Source: Myxococcales bacterium UBA1203
Lineage (GTDB): Bacteria; Myxococcota; Myxococcia; Myxococcales; UBA5297
DNA: 64,000 bases
Reading direction: 5' to 3'
NCBI GenBank assembly: GCA_002309695.1
Contig: DBXV01000017.1
Coordinates: 125,529 to 189,528, forward strand
A model generated the notes under the pieces. That model saw only the letters and a program-made list of their open reading frames with translations. It did not search any database and was not told the origin of the DNA. Positions 18,260-27,684 of this stretch are shown piece after piece (position 1 is the first letter of the stretch; each line of letters begins with the position of its first letter). The position numbers were made by a program, and so were the translations under genes.

Positions 18260-19642
18260 ATGAAAATTCTGCACACGTCGGATCTGCATATCGGGCACGT
18301 CCTTCATTTTCAGGATCGAAGGGACGAGACGGACGCCATGCTGGACTGGCTGGCGGGGACGCTGAAAAGAGAGGGCGCGGAGGCGCTCATCCTCGCCGGG
18401 GACATCTTCGACCGGAGCCAGGCCGGGAATGCCAGTCAGAAGGTCTATTACGATTTCTTCCGGCGGGTTCGGGACGCGGGCTGCCGCCACATTGTCGTCG
18501 TGGCGGGCAATCACGATTCGCCCTCGCTCATCGACGCGCCTCAGGCGGTTCTGGAGAACTTGGTCGAGTCGCTTTGCGTGACGGTCGTCGGGAGCGTTCC
18601 CCTGCGTGTTTCGGACGATGAAGATGCGGGCAGGCGCGATCTTTCGCGGGAGGTGCGCGTTTTGCGCGACGCGAATGGCCGTCCGGAGCTCATCGTCTGC
18701 GCGGTGCCCTATCTGCGCGAAGCGGATGTGCGGCTCTCCGACGAGGAGGCCGAGTCATTTCTGGGGGATGCGGCGGTTGAGTTCGGCCGCCACCGCCTGT
18801 TTCAGGAGGGCGTGAAGCGCCACTACCGGGCTGTCACAGACATCGCGCTTGAGAGGCGGAAGGAACTCGCTTCCGAGGTCGGGGAAGAGGCCGCGCAGAA
18901 CATTCCCATCGTGGCCACAGGGCATCTGACCGTTTTGGGGTGCAGCCTGGGAGGCGGGGAAGAGGCGGGCGAGCGGCGGGGTGCCGATGACGATGCGCCG
19001 GTCGTCTATGTGGGCAATGTCCAGAGCGTGGACGCTGCGTCCGTCTTTCCCGAAGAGCTCGATTACGTGGCGCTGGGCCACATTCACCGGCCGCAGCCCG
19101 TGGGACATCAGGATCACTGGCGATACAGCGGCTCGCCCCTGAAGCTCGACTTCGGCGAGGGCGACAAAAAGTCGGTCGTTCTGGTCGAGTTCGACGACGC
19201 GGGCTCTCGGACGATTCGCACTGTCGAAGTCCCGGCGTTCCGGCGGCTCGTTCAGGTGAGCGGCAGCTGGAAGGAGATTTCAGCAAAGCTCCGCGAGCTG
19301 AAAATCGAGGCTGAGGGCGAAAAGCTCCCCGTCTGGTGCTCGGTGACGCTGACCGAGGGCGAGCCGAATCTGCGCATCAGAGAGGATGCCGCCGCTCTGA
19401 CCAAAGACTCCGGGGTTCAGGTGCTGCACGCCAAAAATGCCGCCGAGGGTGCCGCTTCGGTTTCGGGAGAGGCGCCGGGAGCGGACATTTCCCTGCGGGA
19501 GATGACGCCGATGGGGGTCTTCAAGAAGCTGCTCACGGACAAAGGCTATGCGCCGGATTTGGAGGTGTGGGCGGAGCTTTTGGCGACGTTTCAGGAGGCG
19601 CTGACGGCACTCGGGGACGAGGACGCGAACGCGGGAAAGTGA
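18260..19642 (+). CDS. sbcD: Nuclease SbcCD subunit D (Mre11-like)
   Basis: 460 residues. Mre11/SbcD metallophosphoesterase motifs: LHTSDLHIGH at the start, ILAGDIFDRS, VVAGNHDSP, TGHLTV, and VALGHIHRPQPV with YSGSPLKLDFGE. With SbcC it forms an ATP-dependent double-strand exonuclease and hairpin endonuclease. The protein is longer than E. coli SbcD (400) because of an insert (about residues 110-140 and 225-245) and an extended C-terminal capping region. The start ATG 18260 follows GGGAGGGAGG at a suitable distance and gives the family N-terminus exactly. It ends 19 bases before sbcC. Confidence 0.95.
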   Translation: MKILHTSDLHIGHVLHFQDRRDETDAMLDWLAGTLKREGAEALILAGDIFDRSQAGNASQKVYYDFFRRVRDAGCRHIVVVAGNHDSPSLIDAPQAVLENLVESLCVTVVGSVPLRVSDDEDAGRRDLSREVRVLRDANGRPELIVCAVPYLREADVRLSDEEAESFLGDAAVEFGRHRLFQEGVKRHYRAVTDIALERRKELASEVGEEAAQNIPIVATGHLTVLGCSLGGGEEAGERRGADDDAPVVYVGNVQSVDAASVFPEELDYVALGHIHRPQPVGHQDHWRYSGSPLKLDFGEGDKKSVVLVEFDDAGSRTIRTVEVPAFRRLVQVSGSWKEISAKLRELKIEAEGEKLPVWCSVTLTEGEPNLRIREDAAALTKDSGVQVLHAKNAAEGAASVSGEAPGADISLREMTPMGVFKKLLTDKGYAPDLEVWAELLATFQEALTALGDEDANAGK

Positions 19643-19661
19643 CGAAACCAAGGAGGGAAAA

Positions 19662-22600
19662 ATGAAAATTCTTAAAGTCGAGTTCGAGAACATCAATTCA
19701 CTCGCCGGTCACTGGACCGTCGATTTCGAGAGCCGGGAAATCCGCGAGAGCGGGCTTCTGCTCATCTCCGGCGAGACGGGCGCGGGAAAGACCACCATCC
19801 TCGATGCCATCTGTCTGGGGCTCTACGGGCAGACGGCGAGGGTCGAAAAAGATGCAAGCTCTGCTGGGCACGCGGAGATTCTCTCCAACGGCACATTGAG
19901 CAGCTTTTCGGAGGTCACGTTCGAGGACAACGACGGCAATCGCTATCGGATGCGCTGGTCCAAGCGCCGAAAGCGGGCGACGGCGAAGAATCCCGAGGGA
20001 ACCATCGAAAAAGCCGAGCGGAGCGGACCGTTTGCCGTGGACGCGGCGGGGAATGCCGTCGGGCCTGAGCTCGAAAAACCCGTCGATGAGCTCATCGGCC
20101 TTTCGTTCGAGCAGTTTCGGAAGACGGTCATCCTGCCGCAGGGCGAGTTCGCCGAGTTTATGAAGGGCGAAGACACAAAATCCGAGAAGCAGCGCAGCGA
20201 CATCCTCGAAAAGCTGACCGGGACAGAGATCTACCGGCAGATTTCCAAAAAGGTCTTCGAGCTGACCAAGGCAGAGGAAGCGAAGCTCCATGCGCTGGAG
20301 AGCGCGCTCAGCGGCGTGAAAGTGCTGAGCAGCGAGGAGCGTGCGGCGCTGGAGGCCAGTCTGGCGCGGCTGGAGAGCGAGCTGCCGAAGGCCGAGGCGG
20401 AACTTTCCCGATGGGAGGCGGCCCACCGCTGGTTCGAGGATGAAGAGAAGCTCGCTTCGCAGCTGACGGCGGCTGAGGAGAGTGAAGCGAAGAGCCGTCA
20501 GGATGTGGAGGCCTTTGCTCCTGAGAGGACGCGGCTGGAGCTGGCGGAAAAGGCCGGGGCACTCCTGCCGCTGATGGGCGCTCTGGAAGACAGTCAGAAG
20601 CGGGTGCGGGCCGTTCGTGCGCAGATTGAGGCGCAGCAGGCGCAACTGCCTGTTTTCGAAGCCGCATTGGCTCAGGCGGACAGGACTGTCGCTGACAGGC
20701 GCGGCGCAAAGGAGACAGCGGCGCAGGCCGAAGAGGATGCCCGGCCGCAGATTCAGCTGGCCATCGCCAAGGAGCAGGAAATTGCCGGCGCCCAAAAGAA
20801 TTACGGGGACGCCTGCACGGGGGCGGCAGCGAGGGAAGCAGAGCTGAACAAGGCCTCGCGGGAACTGACAGAAGCGCGGGCGGCTCAGGCTCAGGTTCAG
20901 AAGCAGGCGGCCGAGGTGCGGCGCTATCTCGAGGCGCATGCCGCCGATGAGGCGATTCAGGGCGCGCTGCCGGAGATTCACGTCAGAGAAAAAGAGATTG
21001 CGCGGGCTGAGGCGTCGGTGCGCCAGGCGGAGAGTCAGAAAAATCAGGCCGCAAACGAGCTGGCCAATGCGGAGACGAGGGCTGAGTTTCTTCGGGAGAA
21101 AGTCACCCGCGCAGAGGCGGAGGTCAGAAAGGCGGAGGCCGAGATTGCGCGGCGCGGTGAGGACATCCGCGCCCGCCAGGCGGACGTGCAGAAGGCCAAA
21201 GAGGCCGTCCAGGCGCGCAAGCTGGAATGGGAGGAGAAGCGCTCTCTGGCCGAAACAGTTCAGATGAAGGATCTGCAGGACCGTCGGATCGAGGCCCGGG
21301 GGCGCGAAGGGGCTCTGAATGGGCTCCAGAGTGACCTCGAAAGTCTGGAGGCCATCGCGCGGGAGAATCAGCGCCGGCACGAAGCTGAGGCGAAGGAAAT
21401 TGACGGCAAAAAGGCCGCTCTGGCCGAGGCAAAGGAGAGGGCAGGGAAGGCCCAGACCGCTTTGGCGGCAGCGCAGGCGGCGCATGAGGCGGCCAGTGCC
21501 GCGCTGGAGGCCTCGGGGCACCGTGAGGAGCAGTGCCAGGGTGCTGTCGAGGAAGCAGAGAGCCGTCAGAAGGAGCTGAGTGCGCTGCTCCAGCTGTCGC
21601 CCGTTCTCGAAGAGACGTGCGAGTGCCCTCTGTGCCGGACGCGCCTCAAAAAGCCGCAGATTCAGAAAATCATTCAGGAGCTTCAGGCCAGGGACAGCGC
21701 GCGGGCGATTGAGGAGGCCCGGGCCGGTTTGAAGGAGGCGCAGGCGGAAAGGAAAAAGGCCGATCGCACGCTGAAAGCAGCCGACAAGGAGCGCGTTCAG
21801 GCCGAGGAGCGCGCGGCGCAGGCCGCTTCGGCGGTGTCTCTGGGAGAGGCGGATTTGAAGAATGCCCGCGCCAATGCCGTGTCGAATGAAAAGACGCGGC
21901 TGGACGAGATTCGGCGCAGGGAATCGGGATTTCGCGAGAAGTGCGGCCAGAACGGCGTTGCCCTGAAGAAGGACAAATTTGGCGAGGCGCTGACGTCTGC
22001 CCGCCAGGCGGCTGCTGCCGCCGTCAAGGCTGCTGAACGCGCTTTGGAGGAAGGCCAGAAGACGCTGGATGCCGAGAAGGCTGCTGAGAGGGCTTTCAAC
22101 GAAGCGGGGAAGGCTCAGACCGACGCTGAACGGCGCCTGGCGCGGGCAGAGACCGATGAAGGAGCTGCGAAAACCAGTGCGGCAAAATGCGCCGGGAATC
22201 TGGAGACCGCCCGCGCCAACCTGGAAAGCGCCAAGACGGAGCAGGCCCGGTGCGCACAGGAAGCCCAAAAGGCCGCAGAAGCGCTGGAAAAGGCCGGGGC
22301 AGACCGCCTCGCGGCCGAAACGGCGTTTCAGTCAGCGGTGCGTGCTTTCGGCAGCTTTGCGAAGACCAGCGCGCAGGAGGTTGTGAAGCAGCTGACGGCG
22401 CGGCGCGACGAGTGGCTGTCCAGAACTCAGGCGAAGCAGGAGGCCGACAAGAGGCTGGAGAGGCTGAACGCTTCCGTCGAGGCAAGTGAGCGCGCTGTGA
22501 ACAAGGCCGAGGCTGCCTGGGCGGACGCTCAGCAGAACGCGGATGCCCGCAGGAAGGAACTGGAGGCGCTCAGGGAAGCGCGGAAATCCATTCTTGGCGG

Positions 22601-23735
22601 CGAAGACGTTGAGGCGGTGCAGAAGCGCCTGAACGAGGCGGCGGCGAAGGCCGAGCGGGCTTTTGAGGACGCGCAGATGAAGCAGCAAAGGGCGTCCAGC
22701 GAGCTCACCAGCTGTCAGACCAAGATTGAGACGCAGAAAAAGGAGCTGAACGAGCGTGAGCATGAGGAACAGGTGGCCGAGGCAAAGCTCTCCGAAGCCG
22801 TGGCCCTGAGTCCTTTTGATGGCCTGGACGCCGTGAAGGCGGCGCTTCTCGACAAGGCAGAGACGGAGAAGCTGCGCCGCCAGGAAAAGATGCTCTCGGC
22901 CGCGCTCGCTGAGACTCAGGGCGCACTCAAGGGCGCCCGGGAACGCAGGGAAGAACATGCGCGCGATGCGCAGAGGCCAGGTGAGGACGTCACTTCCGAA
23001 GAGGCCGCGGCGCGGCGGGCGGAATTTCGGGACCTCGTGGAGAAGCAGAAGAACGATCGCGCCGTCGTTACTGAGCGTCTGGACGCAGACCGCAAGGCGA
23101 ACGCCGATGTTCAGCAGCGCCAGAGGGAGATTGACCGTCAGCGGGCCGTCTATGAGCGCTGGTACAAACTGTCTGACCTGGTCGGATCCGAGAAGGGCGA
23201 CAAGTTCAGCCGCATTGCCCAGGGCCTGACGCTCAGCCGCGTCATTGCGCTGGCCAACGAGGTGCTGCCCGAGATGACGAACGGCAGGTACGCGTTCTAC
23301 CGGGCGCCCGACGACGAGACGCTGTCCTTCCAGGTGATCGACCGCGAGATGGACAGCGTCAAAAGGCCCACGAGCAACCTGTCGGGCGGCGAGACGTTCA
23401 TCGCGAGCTTGTCTCTGGCCATCGCGCTCACCCGCATCACGGCGCGGGGCATCCGTTTCGATTCGCTCTTCCTCGACGAGGGCTTCGGCACGCTGGATTC
23501 CAAGTCGCTCGCACTCGTCATGGGCGCTCTCCGGACGCTCCGCGATCAGGGCAAGACGGTCGGGCTCATCTCGCACGTCGAGTCGCTGGAAACCGAAATC
23601 AGCGCCCGGATCCGCGCCGTCAAAAAGGGGCAGGGGAGAAGCATCCTCATGGGCGCGGGCGTCAGCGGCGGCACGAACGACGCGGGCGGGACAAAGAAGT
23701 CCGGCAGGAAGGGCCGCACGCCAAAGAACGCCTGA
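19662..23735 (+). CDS. sbcC: Nuclease SbcCD subunit C (Rad50-like ATPase)
   Basis: 1357 residues, longer than E. coli SbcC (1048). The N-terminal ATPase half has Walker A GETGAGKT at 37-44 and the Q-loop region VILPQGEF. Two very long Ala/Glu/Lys-rich coiled-coil arms flank a zinc hook CPLC at 655-658. The C-terminal half has the ABC signature LSGGE near 1240-1244 and Walker B LFLDEGFG. It dimerises through the hook and pairs with SbcD to process DNA ends and palindromes. AGGAGGG precedes ATG 19662. The C-terminus adds a short Gly/Lys-rich tail. Translational coupling with sbcD is likely. Confidence 0.96.
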   Translation: MKILKVEFENINSLAGHWTVDFESREIRESGLLLISGETGAGKTTILDAICLGLYGQTARVEKDASSAGHAEILSNGTLSSFSEVTFEDNDGNRYRMRWSKRRKRATAKNPEGTIEKAERSGPFAVDAAGNAVGPELEKPVDELIGLSFEQFRKTVILPQGEFAEFMKGEDTKSEKQRSDILEKLTGTEIYRQISKKVFELTKAEEAKLHALESALSGVKVLSSEERAALEASLARLESELPKAEAELSRWEAAHRWFEDEEKLASQLTAAEESEAKSRQDVEAFAPERTRLELAEKAGALLPLMGALEDSQKRVRAVRAQIEAQQAQLPVFEAALAQADRTVADRRGAKETAAQAEEDARPQIQLAIAKEQEIAGAQKNYGDACTGAAAREAELNKASRELTEARAAQAQVQKQAAEVRRYLEAHAADEAIQGALPEIHVREKEIARAEASVRQAESQKNQAANELANAETRAEFLREKVTRAEAEVRKAEAEIARRGEDIRARQADVQKAKEAVQARKLEWEEKRSLAETVQMKDLQDRRIEARGREGALNGLQSDLESLEAIARENQRRHEAEAKEIDGKKAALAEAKERAGKAQTALAAAQAAHEAASAALEASGHREEQCQGAVEEAESRQKELSALLQLSPVLEETCECPLCRTRLKKPQIQKIIQELQARDSARAIEEARAGLKEAQAERKKADRTLKAADKERVQAEERAAQAASAVSLGEADLKNARANAVSNEKTRLDEIRRRESGFREKCGQNGVALKKDKFGEALTSARQAAAAAVKAAERALEEGQKTLDAEKAAERAFNEAGKAQTDAERRLARAETDEGAAKTSAAKCAGNLETARANLESAKTEQARCAQEAQKAAEALEKAGADRLAAETAFQSAVRAFGSFAKTSAQEVVKQLTARRDEWLSRTQAKQEADKRLERLNASVEASERAVNKAEAAWADAQQNADARRKELEALREARKSILGGEDVEAVQKRLNEAAAKAERAFEDAQMKQQRASSELTSCQTKIETQKKELNEREHEEQVAEAKLSEAVALSPFDGLDAVKAALLDKAETEKLRRQEKMLSAALAETQGALKGARERREEHARDAQRPGEDVTSEEAAARRAEFRDLVEKQKNDRAVVTERLDADRKANADVQQRQREIDRQRAVYERWYKLSDLVGSEKGDKFSRIAQGLTLSRVIALANEVLPEMTNGRYAFYRAPDDETLSFQVIDREMDSVKRPTSNLSGGETFIASLSLAIALTRITARGIRFDSLFLDEGFGTLDSKSLALVMGALRTLRDQGKTVGLISHVESLETEISARIRAVKKGQGRSILMGAGVSGGTNDAGGTKKSGRKGRTPKNA

Positions 23736-23762
23736 AGCAGCTGAGGCTTTTGGCGCGGACAT

Positions 23763-23804
23763 AAAAAAATCCCCTTCGGAACTGTCTGTCCGAAGGGGAT
23801 TTTG
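23763..23804 (+). terminator. Bidirectional terminator between sbcC and tRNA-Gly
   Basis: AAATCCCCTTCGGA (23767-23780) pairs with TCCGAAGGGGATTT (23789-23802); A- and T-rich flanks allow termination of sbcC (+) and of the tRNA transcript (-). Confidence 0.85.
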
Positions 23805-23815
23805 CGTTTCACCTG

Positions 23816-23888
23816 AGCGGAAAACGGGGTTCGAACCCGCGACCCCCAGCTTGGGAAGCTAGTGCTCTACCAACTGAGCTATTTCCGC
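23816..23888 (-). tRNA. tRNA-Gly (anticodon CCC)
   Basis: 73 bases. The acceptor stem GCGGAAA/TTTCCGC, D arm (AGCTCAGTTGGTAGAGC), anticodon stem CTAGC/GCTGG around loop TTCCCAA and TPsiC arm GGTTCGAACCC are all present. Anticodon CCC reads GGG glycine codons. The discriminator base is U and CCA is not encoded, so tRNA nucleotidyltransferase must add it. The gene stands alone with its own promoter. Confidence 0.97.
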
Positions 23889-23899
23889 AGGGCGCTTGG

Positions 23900-23943
23900 A
23901 AAAAATCGGCGCGGCTTTTAGTCGGACAAAGGCGGGAAGGCAA
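23900..23943 (-). promoter_or_regulatory. Promoter for tRNA-Gly
   Basis: Minus strand: TTGCCT (23943-23938), 17-base spacer ending CCGAC, TAAAAG (23920-23915), nine mainly G/C bases, then six T, with the tRNA 5' end about 12 bases further on. Because a tRNA is necessarily transcribed from here, this site anchors the promoter pattern seen across the window. Confidence 0.72.
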
Positions 23944-23992
23944 GCCGGAAAACGGGGAAACGCGGCGGATTGCCCGGACGGATGCCCCTGTC

Positions 23993-24628
23993 TCACGGCC
24001 CCGCGTCGGAATCTTTGGCGGAGGGAATCAGAAACACCGTCTGCAGCGATGCCTCGAAGCCGTTCTCCATGCCGCCGCGGCCAAAGCCGCCCTGCCAGCC
24101 GATGGACAGCGCCAGCTTGAGCGTGCGGGTCATTCGCCGTTCAGCGCCGACAGCGACGCGGACGATGCCCTGGCCGCGGCTCTTGCGTTCAAGCGTTTCC
24201 CAGCCGTTTTCAGCGTCTCCCGATTTTTGTTCCAGGCTGCTGCGGCCGCCGCCCAAGGTCAGCGTGAGCGGAAATTCCCAGCTGCCTGCTTTGAGGAAGA
24301 CAAGGCCCGCGTCCAGGCCGCCCCAGCGCAGGGAGCCTGTGCGCCCGCGGTTTTTGGTGGACGTGAGCGATGCCTGGCCGCCGCCGCCCAGCCGCAGTCT
24401 GCCGTTCAGAAGGCGCACGTAGCCGCTGCCGCCGATGAACATCTGCCAGGTGGGAACGCCGTCCGCGCCGCGCAGGCCGCAGCCCAGAAAGGGACCTCCG
24501 GCACCCCGGTAATCATCGCTGCTGTCCGCCGCATGGCTCCTGCTGTCATGTGCCAGCGCGGTTCCGGAAATCAGCGCGAGCGCCGTGAACGCCGCCAGCT
24601 GTGTCTGAAGGACAAGTTTTGTTTGCAT
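23993..24628 (-). CDS. Exported protein, probable small outer-membrane barrel
   Basis: 211 residues. A signal peptide with basic N-terminus and hydrophobic core ends in GTALAHDS (cleavage near residue 26). The remainder is Gly-rich with alternating hydrophobic/polar stretches (GSGYVRLLNGRLRLGGGG, LTLTLGGGRS, KLALSIGWQGGFG) typical of short amphipathic beta strands. It does not end in an aromatic residue, so barrel assignment is tentative. I do not recognise the family. GAGGCGAA lies just before ATG 24628. It is divergent from the FIST operon. Confidence 0.65.
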   Translation of the reverse strand: MQTKLVLQTQLAAFTALALISGTALAHDSRSHAADSSDDYRGAGGPFLGCGLRGADGVPTWQMFIGGSGYVRLLNGRLRLGGGGQASLTSTKNRGRTGSLRWGGLDAGLVFLKAGSWEFPLTLTLGGGRSSLEQKSGDAENGWETLERKSRGQGIVRVAVGAERRMTRTLKLALSIGWQGGFGRGGMENGFEASLQTVFLIPSAKDSDAGP

Positions 24629-24709
24629 TTCGCCTCGTAAAAGATGCTAGGCCGACACAATCGGAAACACGGGGGGCGCCCTTTCGAGTCGTTTTGGAGA
24701 GGCAAGTCC

Positions 24710-25930
24710 ATGGAAAAAATCGCTTCGCTCCATGTGGCCTGGAGCACGAACAGGTCGCACGGAGATGCCGTCAGCGAGGCCGTGGGACAGGCGTTGGAGA
24801 AGGCAGAGACGCCGATTCTTGGGCTCGTATTTTCATCCGGAGACTGGGACCGGAAGACTCTGGCCCACACGCTGGCCGCCGAGTTTGGGAGCATTCCCTG
24901 GGGCGGCTGCACAGCGACGGCGGTCATTGCCGACCGGAACATCATTACCGAAGGCATCGCCGTGGGCATCGTCAGCGCCCCACAGGCTTTCGTTGGCGTG
25001 GGCGTCGCGGGGCCGGTCAGCCAGTCGCCGCTCGAGGCGGGGTCCGCCGCTGTGGCCAGGGCGCTCGATCACCTGCCGCCCATGCAGCAGGACGGAGATT
25101 CGGCCTTCCCCAGGCGGGCGGTCTGGCTGCTGATTGATTCGTTCCTGGGAAACGGCAGCGCCGTGGTTCGCGGAGCCGTTCGTGAAGGCGGCGTGGGCCT
25201 CTGCTGGGCGGGCGGCGGCGTCGGCGGCAAGGGACGGCTGTCCGGCAGAATGTCGCTCCTCGCCAATGGCCGCTCCGTTCTGGACCGCGCTGTGGCAGTG
25301 GCGCTCGACCTGCCTTCGCCCATCGGCGCCGGCATGGGGCACGGGCTGAAGCCTTTCGGGCCCGCCATGTCCGTCACCAAGGCGCGGGGCGAGGTTGTGG
25401 AACAGCTGGATTACATGCCCGCGGCTCAGGTGTTCGAACGCATCGCCCGCCAGGAGGGCGGCGCGCCCGGCGACGCCACGGCCAGTCTGGACGACCTGTT
25501 CCACCGCTATCCTCTGGGCATTCCCCACGCGGATGACGGCTATCTCATCTGCGACCCCTTCGGGAAAACCGACAGCGGCGGCCTCACGTTCATCGCGCCT
25601 GTTTACGAAGGGACCATCGTGCGGCTGATGCGCGCTTCCAACGCGGAGATGGTTGCCGGGGCCGCCCACGCCGTGAATCTGGCCTGTTCCCGCCTCGGCG
25701 GACGCAGGCCCGGCGGCCTCCTTGTGGCTGACTGCGACGGCCGCTTTCTCGCCATGGGCAGCGCCTTTCAGGACGAGGTGGATGCCATGGCGGATGCGGC
25801 GGGGCCCGGCGTGCAGATGCTGGGCTGCACCGCCTACGGCGAGATCGGCCGGCTGGGCGACGGAAGCTACCCGCATTTCCACAACAAGACGGTGCAGGTT
25901 CTCGCGCTGCCTGGAGAGGAGGCATCCTGA
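24710..25930 (+). CDS. FIST domain sensory protein
   Basis: 406 residues. The N-terminal FIST domain (about 20-210) includes GLVFSSGDWD and the WGGCTATAVIA core; the C-terminal FIST_C domain (about 225-395) includes VEQLDYMPAAQVFERI, FIAPVYEGT and the family-typical ending QMLGCTAYGEIGR. FIST domains are putative small-ligand sensors linked with two-component and chemotaxis modules; the ligand is not known. There is no membrane segment or output domain. The start ATG 24710 has GGAGAGG upstream. Its stop overlaps the next start (TGATG), so it is translationally coupled to the GAF-PAS-GAF protein. Confidence 0.88.
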   Translation: MEKIASLHVAWSTNRSHGDAVSEAVGQALEKAETPILGLVFSSGDWDRKTLAHTLAAEFGSIPWGGCTATAVIADRNIITEGIAVGIVSAPQAFVGVGVAGPVSQSPLEAGSAAVARALDHLPPMQQDGDSAFPRRAVWLLIDSFLGNGSAVVRGAVREGGVGLCWAGGGVGGKGRLSGRMSLLANGRSVLDRAVAVALDLPSPIGAGMGHGLKPFGPAMSVTKARGEVVEQLDYMPAAQVFERIARQEGGAPGDATASLDDLFHRYPLGIPHADDGYLICDPFGKTDSGGLTFIAPVYEGTIVRLMRASNAEMVAGAAHAVNLACSRLGGRRPGGLLVADCDGRFLAMGSAFQDEVDAMADAAGPGVQMLGCTAYGEIGRLGDGSYPHFHNKTVQVLALPGEEAS

Positions 25931-27615
25931 TGGCGATGACGACGGACATGGGCCTCTGCCCGCACCAGCGCAACGAGCAGCAGTGGATGATCTGCGACAG
26001 CATTCTTCAGGAGCTGACGACGGCGGCCTTCGAACTCTTTCGTCCGGAGAACTCCATCGACGACTTTCTGGAGCGCATGGCCATGCGCCTGGGGAATGTG
26101 GTCATCGTTGCCGTCAGCCTTTCAGGCGAGAAGGCGCGCCTTCTCGCCAGCGCCGGCCTGTCCTCCGGCTCCCGCAAACTTCCGCTGTCCGCCATTGAGC
26201 TGGTGCAGGACCGCTTTCCCTGGCCCGAGGTGCATCGGAGCGACATTTCGTCCTGGACCTTCGACGTGACCTCCATCGGCCTGCCCCGCGACCTGGGCGA
26301 TGTTCGGCTCGTGCTCTTTCGTTCGCGGCTCCTGAAGGTTTCGCCCATGTATCGGGGACTGGTGGAGCGTGTGACGCGCATCGTCTGCCGGGCGGTTCAG
26401 CATCGGCGCGTTCTGGCGAAGCTCCAGGAGAGCGGACGGAAGTACAGCGAGCAGACGGACCTTCTGGAGTGCATCGTCAACAGTTCGCCGGTTGGCGTCA
26501 TGTATGTCCCCAACGAGGGCGAAGTGATGTGCAACCGCCGGGTTCAGGAGCTTTTTGGCCTCGGGCCGCGCGGCGAGACGCTGGAGACGGCCCTCTCGAA
26601 GATGACGGCACGGATTGAGACGCCCGCGGATCTGTCCGCCCGCATGGCTGAGTATTCGCTGCTGCTGGAGAGCCGGATGCGCCGCGGAACGCTTCCCCGC
26701 GGAGCCGCCTTTGGCGAGGAGGGCATCGACCTGACGCTGCACGACGGCCGCCGTCTGACCTGCTTCTGCATTCCCGTTCGCAACCGTCAGCGCAGCCGGG
26801 TGGGGGCCTGCTGGTATTACCGCGAGCGCCTGGAGCGGAATCATGTGGAGCTGGAGCACCAGGCGGCGCTGGAGAAGGAGCGGGCCGCGCGCGCTGCCTC
26901 TGAAAAAATGCAGAAGCGGATGCACCTTTTATCTGAGGTGGGGCGCGTCCTCATTTCGTCCCTGGACCACCGCCAGCAGATCAAGGGCGTCGCTGACATC
27001 TGCATCCCGGAAATCGCCGACATCCTCTCCATTGACCTGTTCGGCGCCTACGGCTTCGACCGCTTCGCCTTTTCGGCGGTCCGCAGTCCCGAGAAGCCGG
27101 ACGCACCCCTCTTCTGGATGGACATCAGCGACTTTCAGCTGGACATGGCCGCGCCGGTTGGCCCGGGGCACGTGATGTCTGCCGGTGTGACGGAGCTCTG
27201 GCCGCGCCTGGATGAAAAGACCATCGACAGATTCGGCCTGGGCGAGCGCGAAAAGCGGGCGCTTCTGGCCTTGAAGCCGACCTCGGCCATCTACGTTCCG
27301 CTCATCGCCAGAAACCGCTGTCTGGGCGTTTTCACGCTGGCTTCTCAGGGCACCCGCGTTTACGGCGAAGAGGACCGCCTTCTGGCAGAGGACCTGGCCA
27401 TGCGGCTCTCGTTCGCCATGGACAACGTCTGGCTGCTTCGTCAGGCGGAACAGGCCGCTGCGGCGTCCGGCGCTGAGAAGTCTGTCGATGCTCATGACAG
27501 CGGGCTTCAGGCGCAGGACGCGGCTTTTCAGATGGCGGGCGTTTCGGGAGGGCCTTTGGGAGATGCCATCGGCGTTCATCCTCTCGGCCAGCCGTGCGGC
27601 GAGGGAAATGACTGA
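25930..27615 (+). CDS. Cytoplasmic GAF-PAS-GAF sensor protein without a kinase domain
   Basis: 561 residues. A GAF-like N-terminal region (about 25-160) leads to a PAS domain (about 175-300, beginning LLECIVNSSPVGVMYVPNEG), a Glu/Ala/Arg coiled coil (about 310-340) and a second GAF domain (about 345-510) with YVPLIARNRCLGVFTL. The C-terminal 50 residues are low in structure and contain no HisKA, HATPase, GGDEF, EAL or methyl-accepting motif. It lies between the FIST gene (one-base overlap) and a stand-alone receiver, an arrangement that normally includes a histidine kinase. It may pass a signal through protein contacts or use a kinase encoded elsewhere. Confidence 0.75.
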   Translation: MAMTTDMGLCPHQRNEQQWMICDSILQELTTAAFELFRPENSIDDFLERMAMRLGNVVIVAVSLSGEKARLLASAGLSSGSRKLPLSAIELVQDRFPWPEVHRSDISSWTFDVTSIGLPRDLGDVRLVLFRSRLLKVSPMYRGLVERVTRIVCRAVQHRRVLAKLQESGRKYSEQTDLLECIVNSSPVGVMYVPNEGEVMCNRRVQELFGLGPRGETLETALSKMTARIETPADLSARMAEYSLLLESRMRRGTLPRGAAFGEEGIDLTLHDGRRLTCFCIPVRNRQRSRVGACWYYRERLERNHVELEHQAALEKERAARAASEKMQKRMHLLSEVGRVLISSLDHRQQIKGVADICIPEIADILSIDLFGAYGFDRFAFSAVRSPEKPDAPLFWMDISDFQLDMAAPVGPGHVMSAGVTELWPRLDEKTIDRFGLGEREKRALLALKPTSAIYVPLIARNRCLGVFTLASQGTRVYGEEDRLLAEDLAMRLSFAMDNVWLLRQAEQAAAASGAEKSVDAHDSGLQAQDAAFQMAGVSGGPLGDAIGVHPLGQPCGEGND

Positions 27616-27684
27616 ATCGGCGCGCGGCGAGAGGACAGCGCCGAAGCGCGGTGCGGGCCAGACGACGGGAAAGGAATCGCCTCC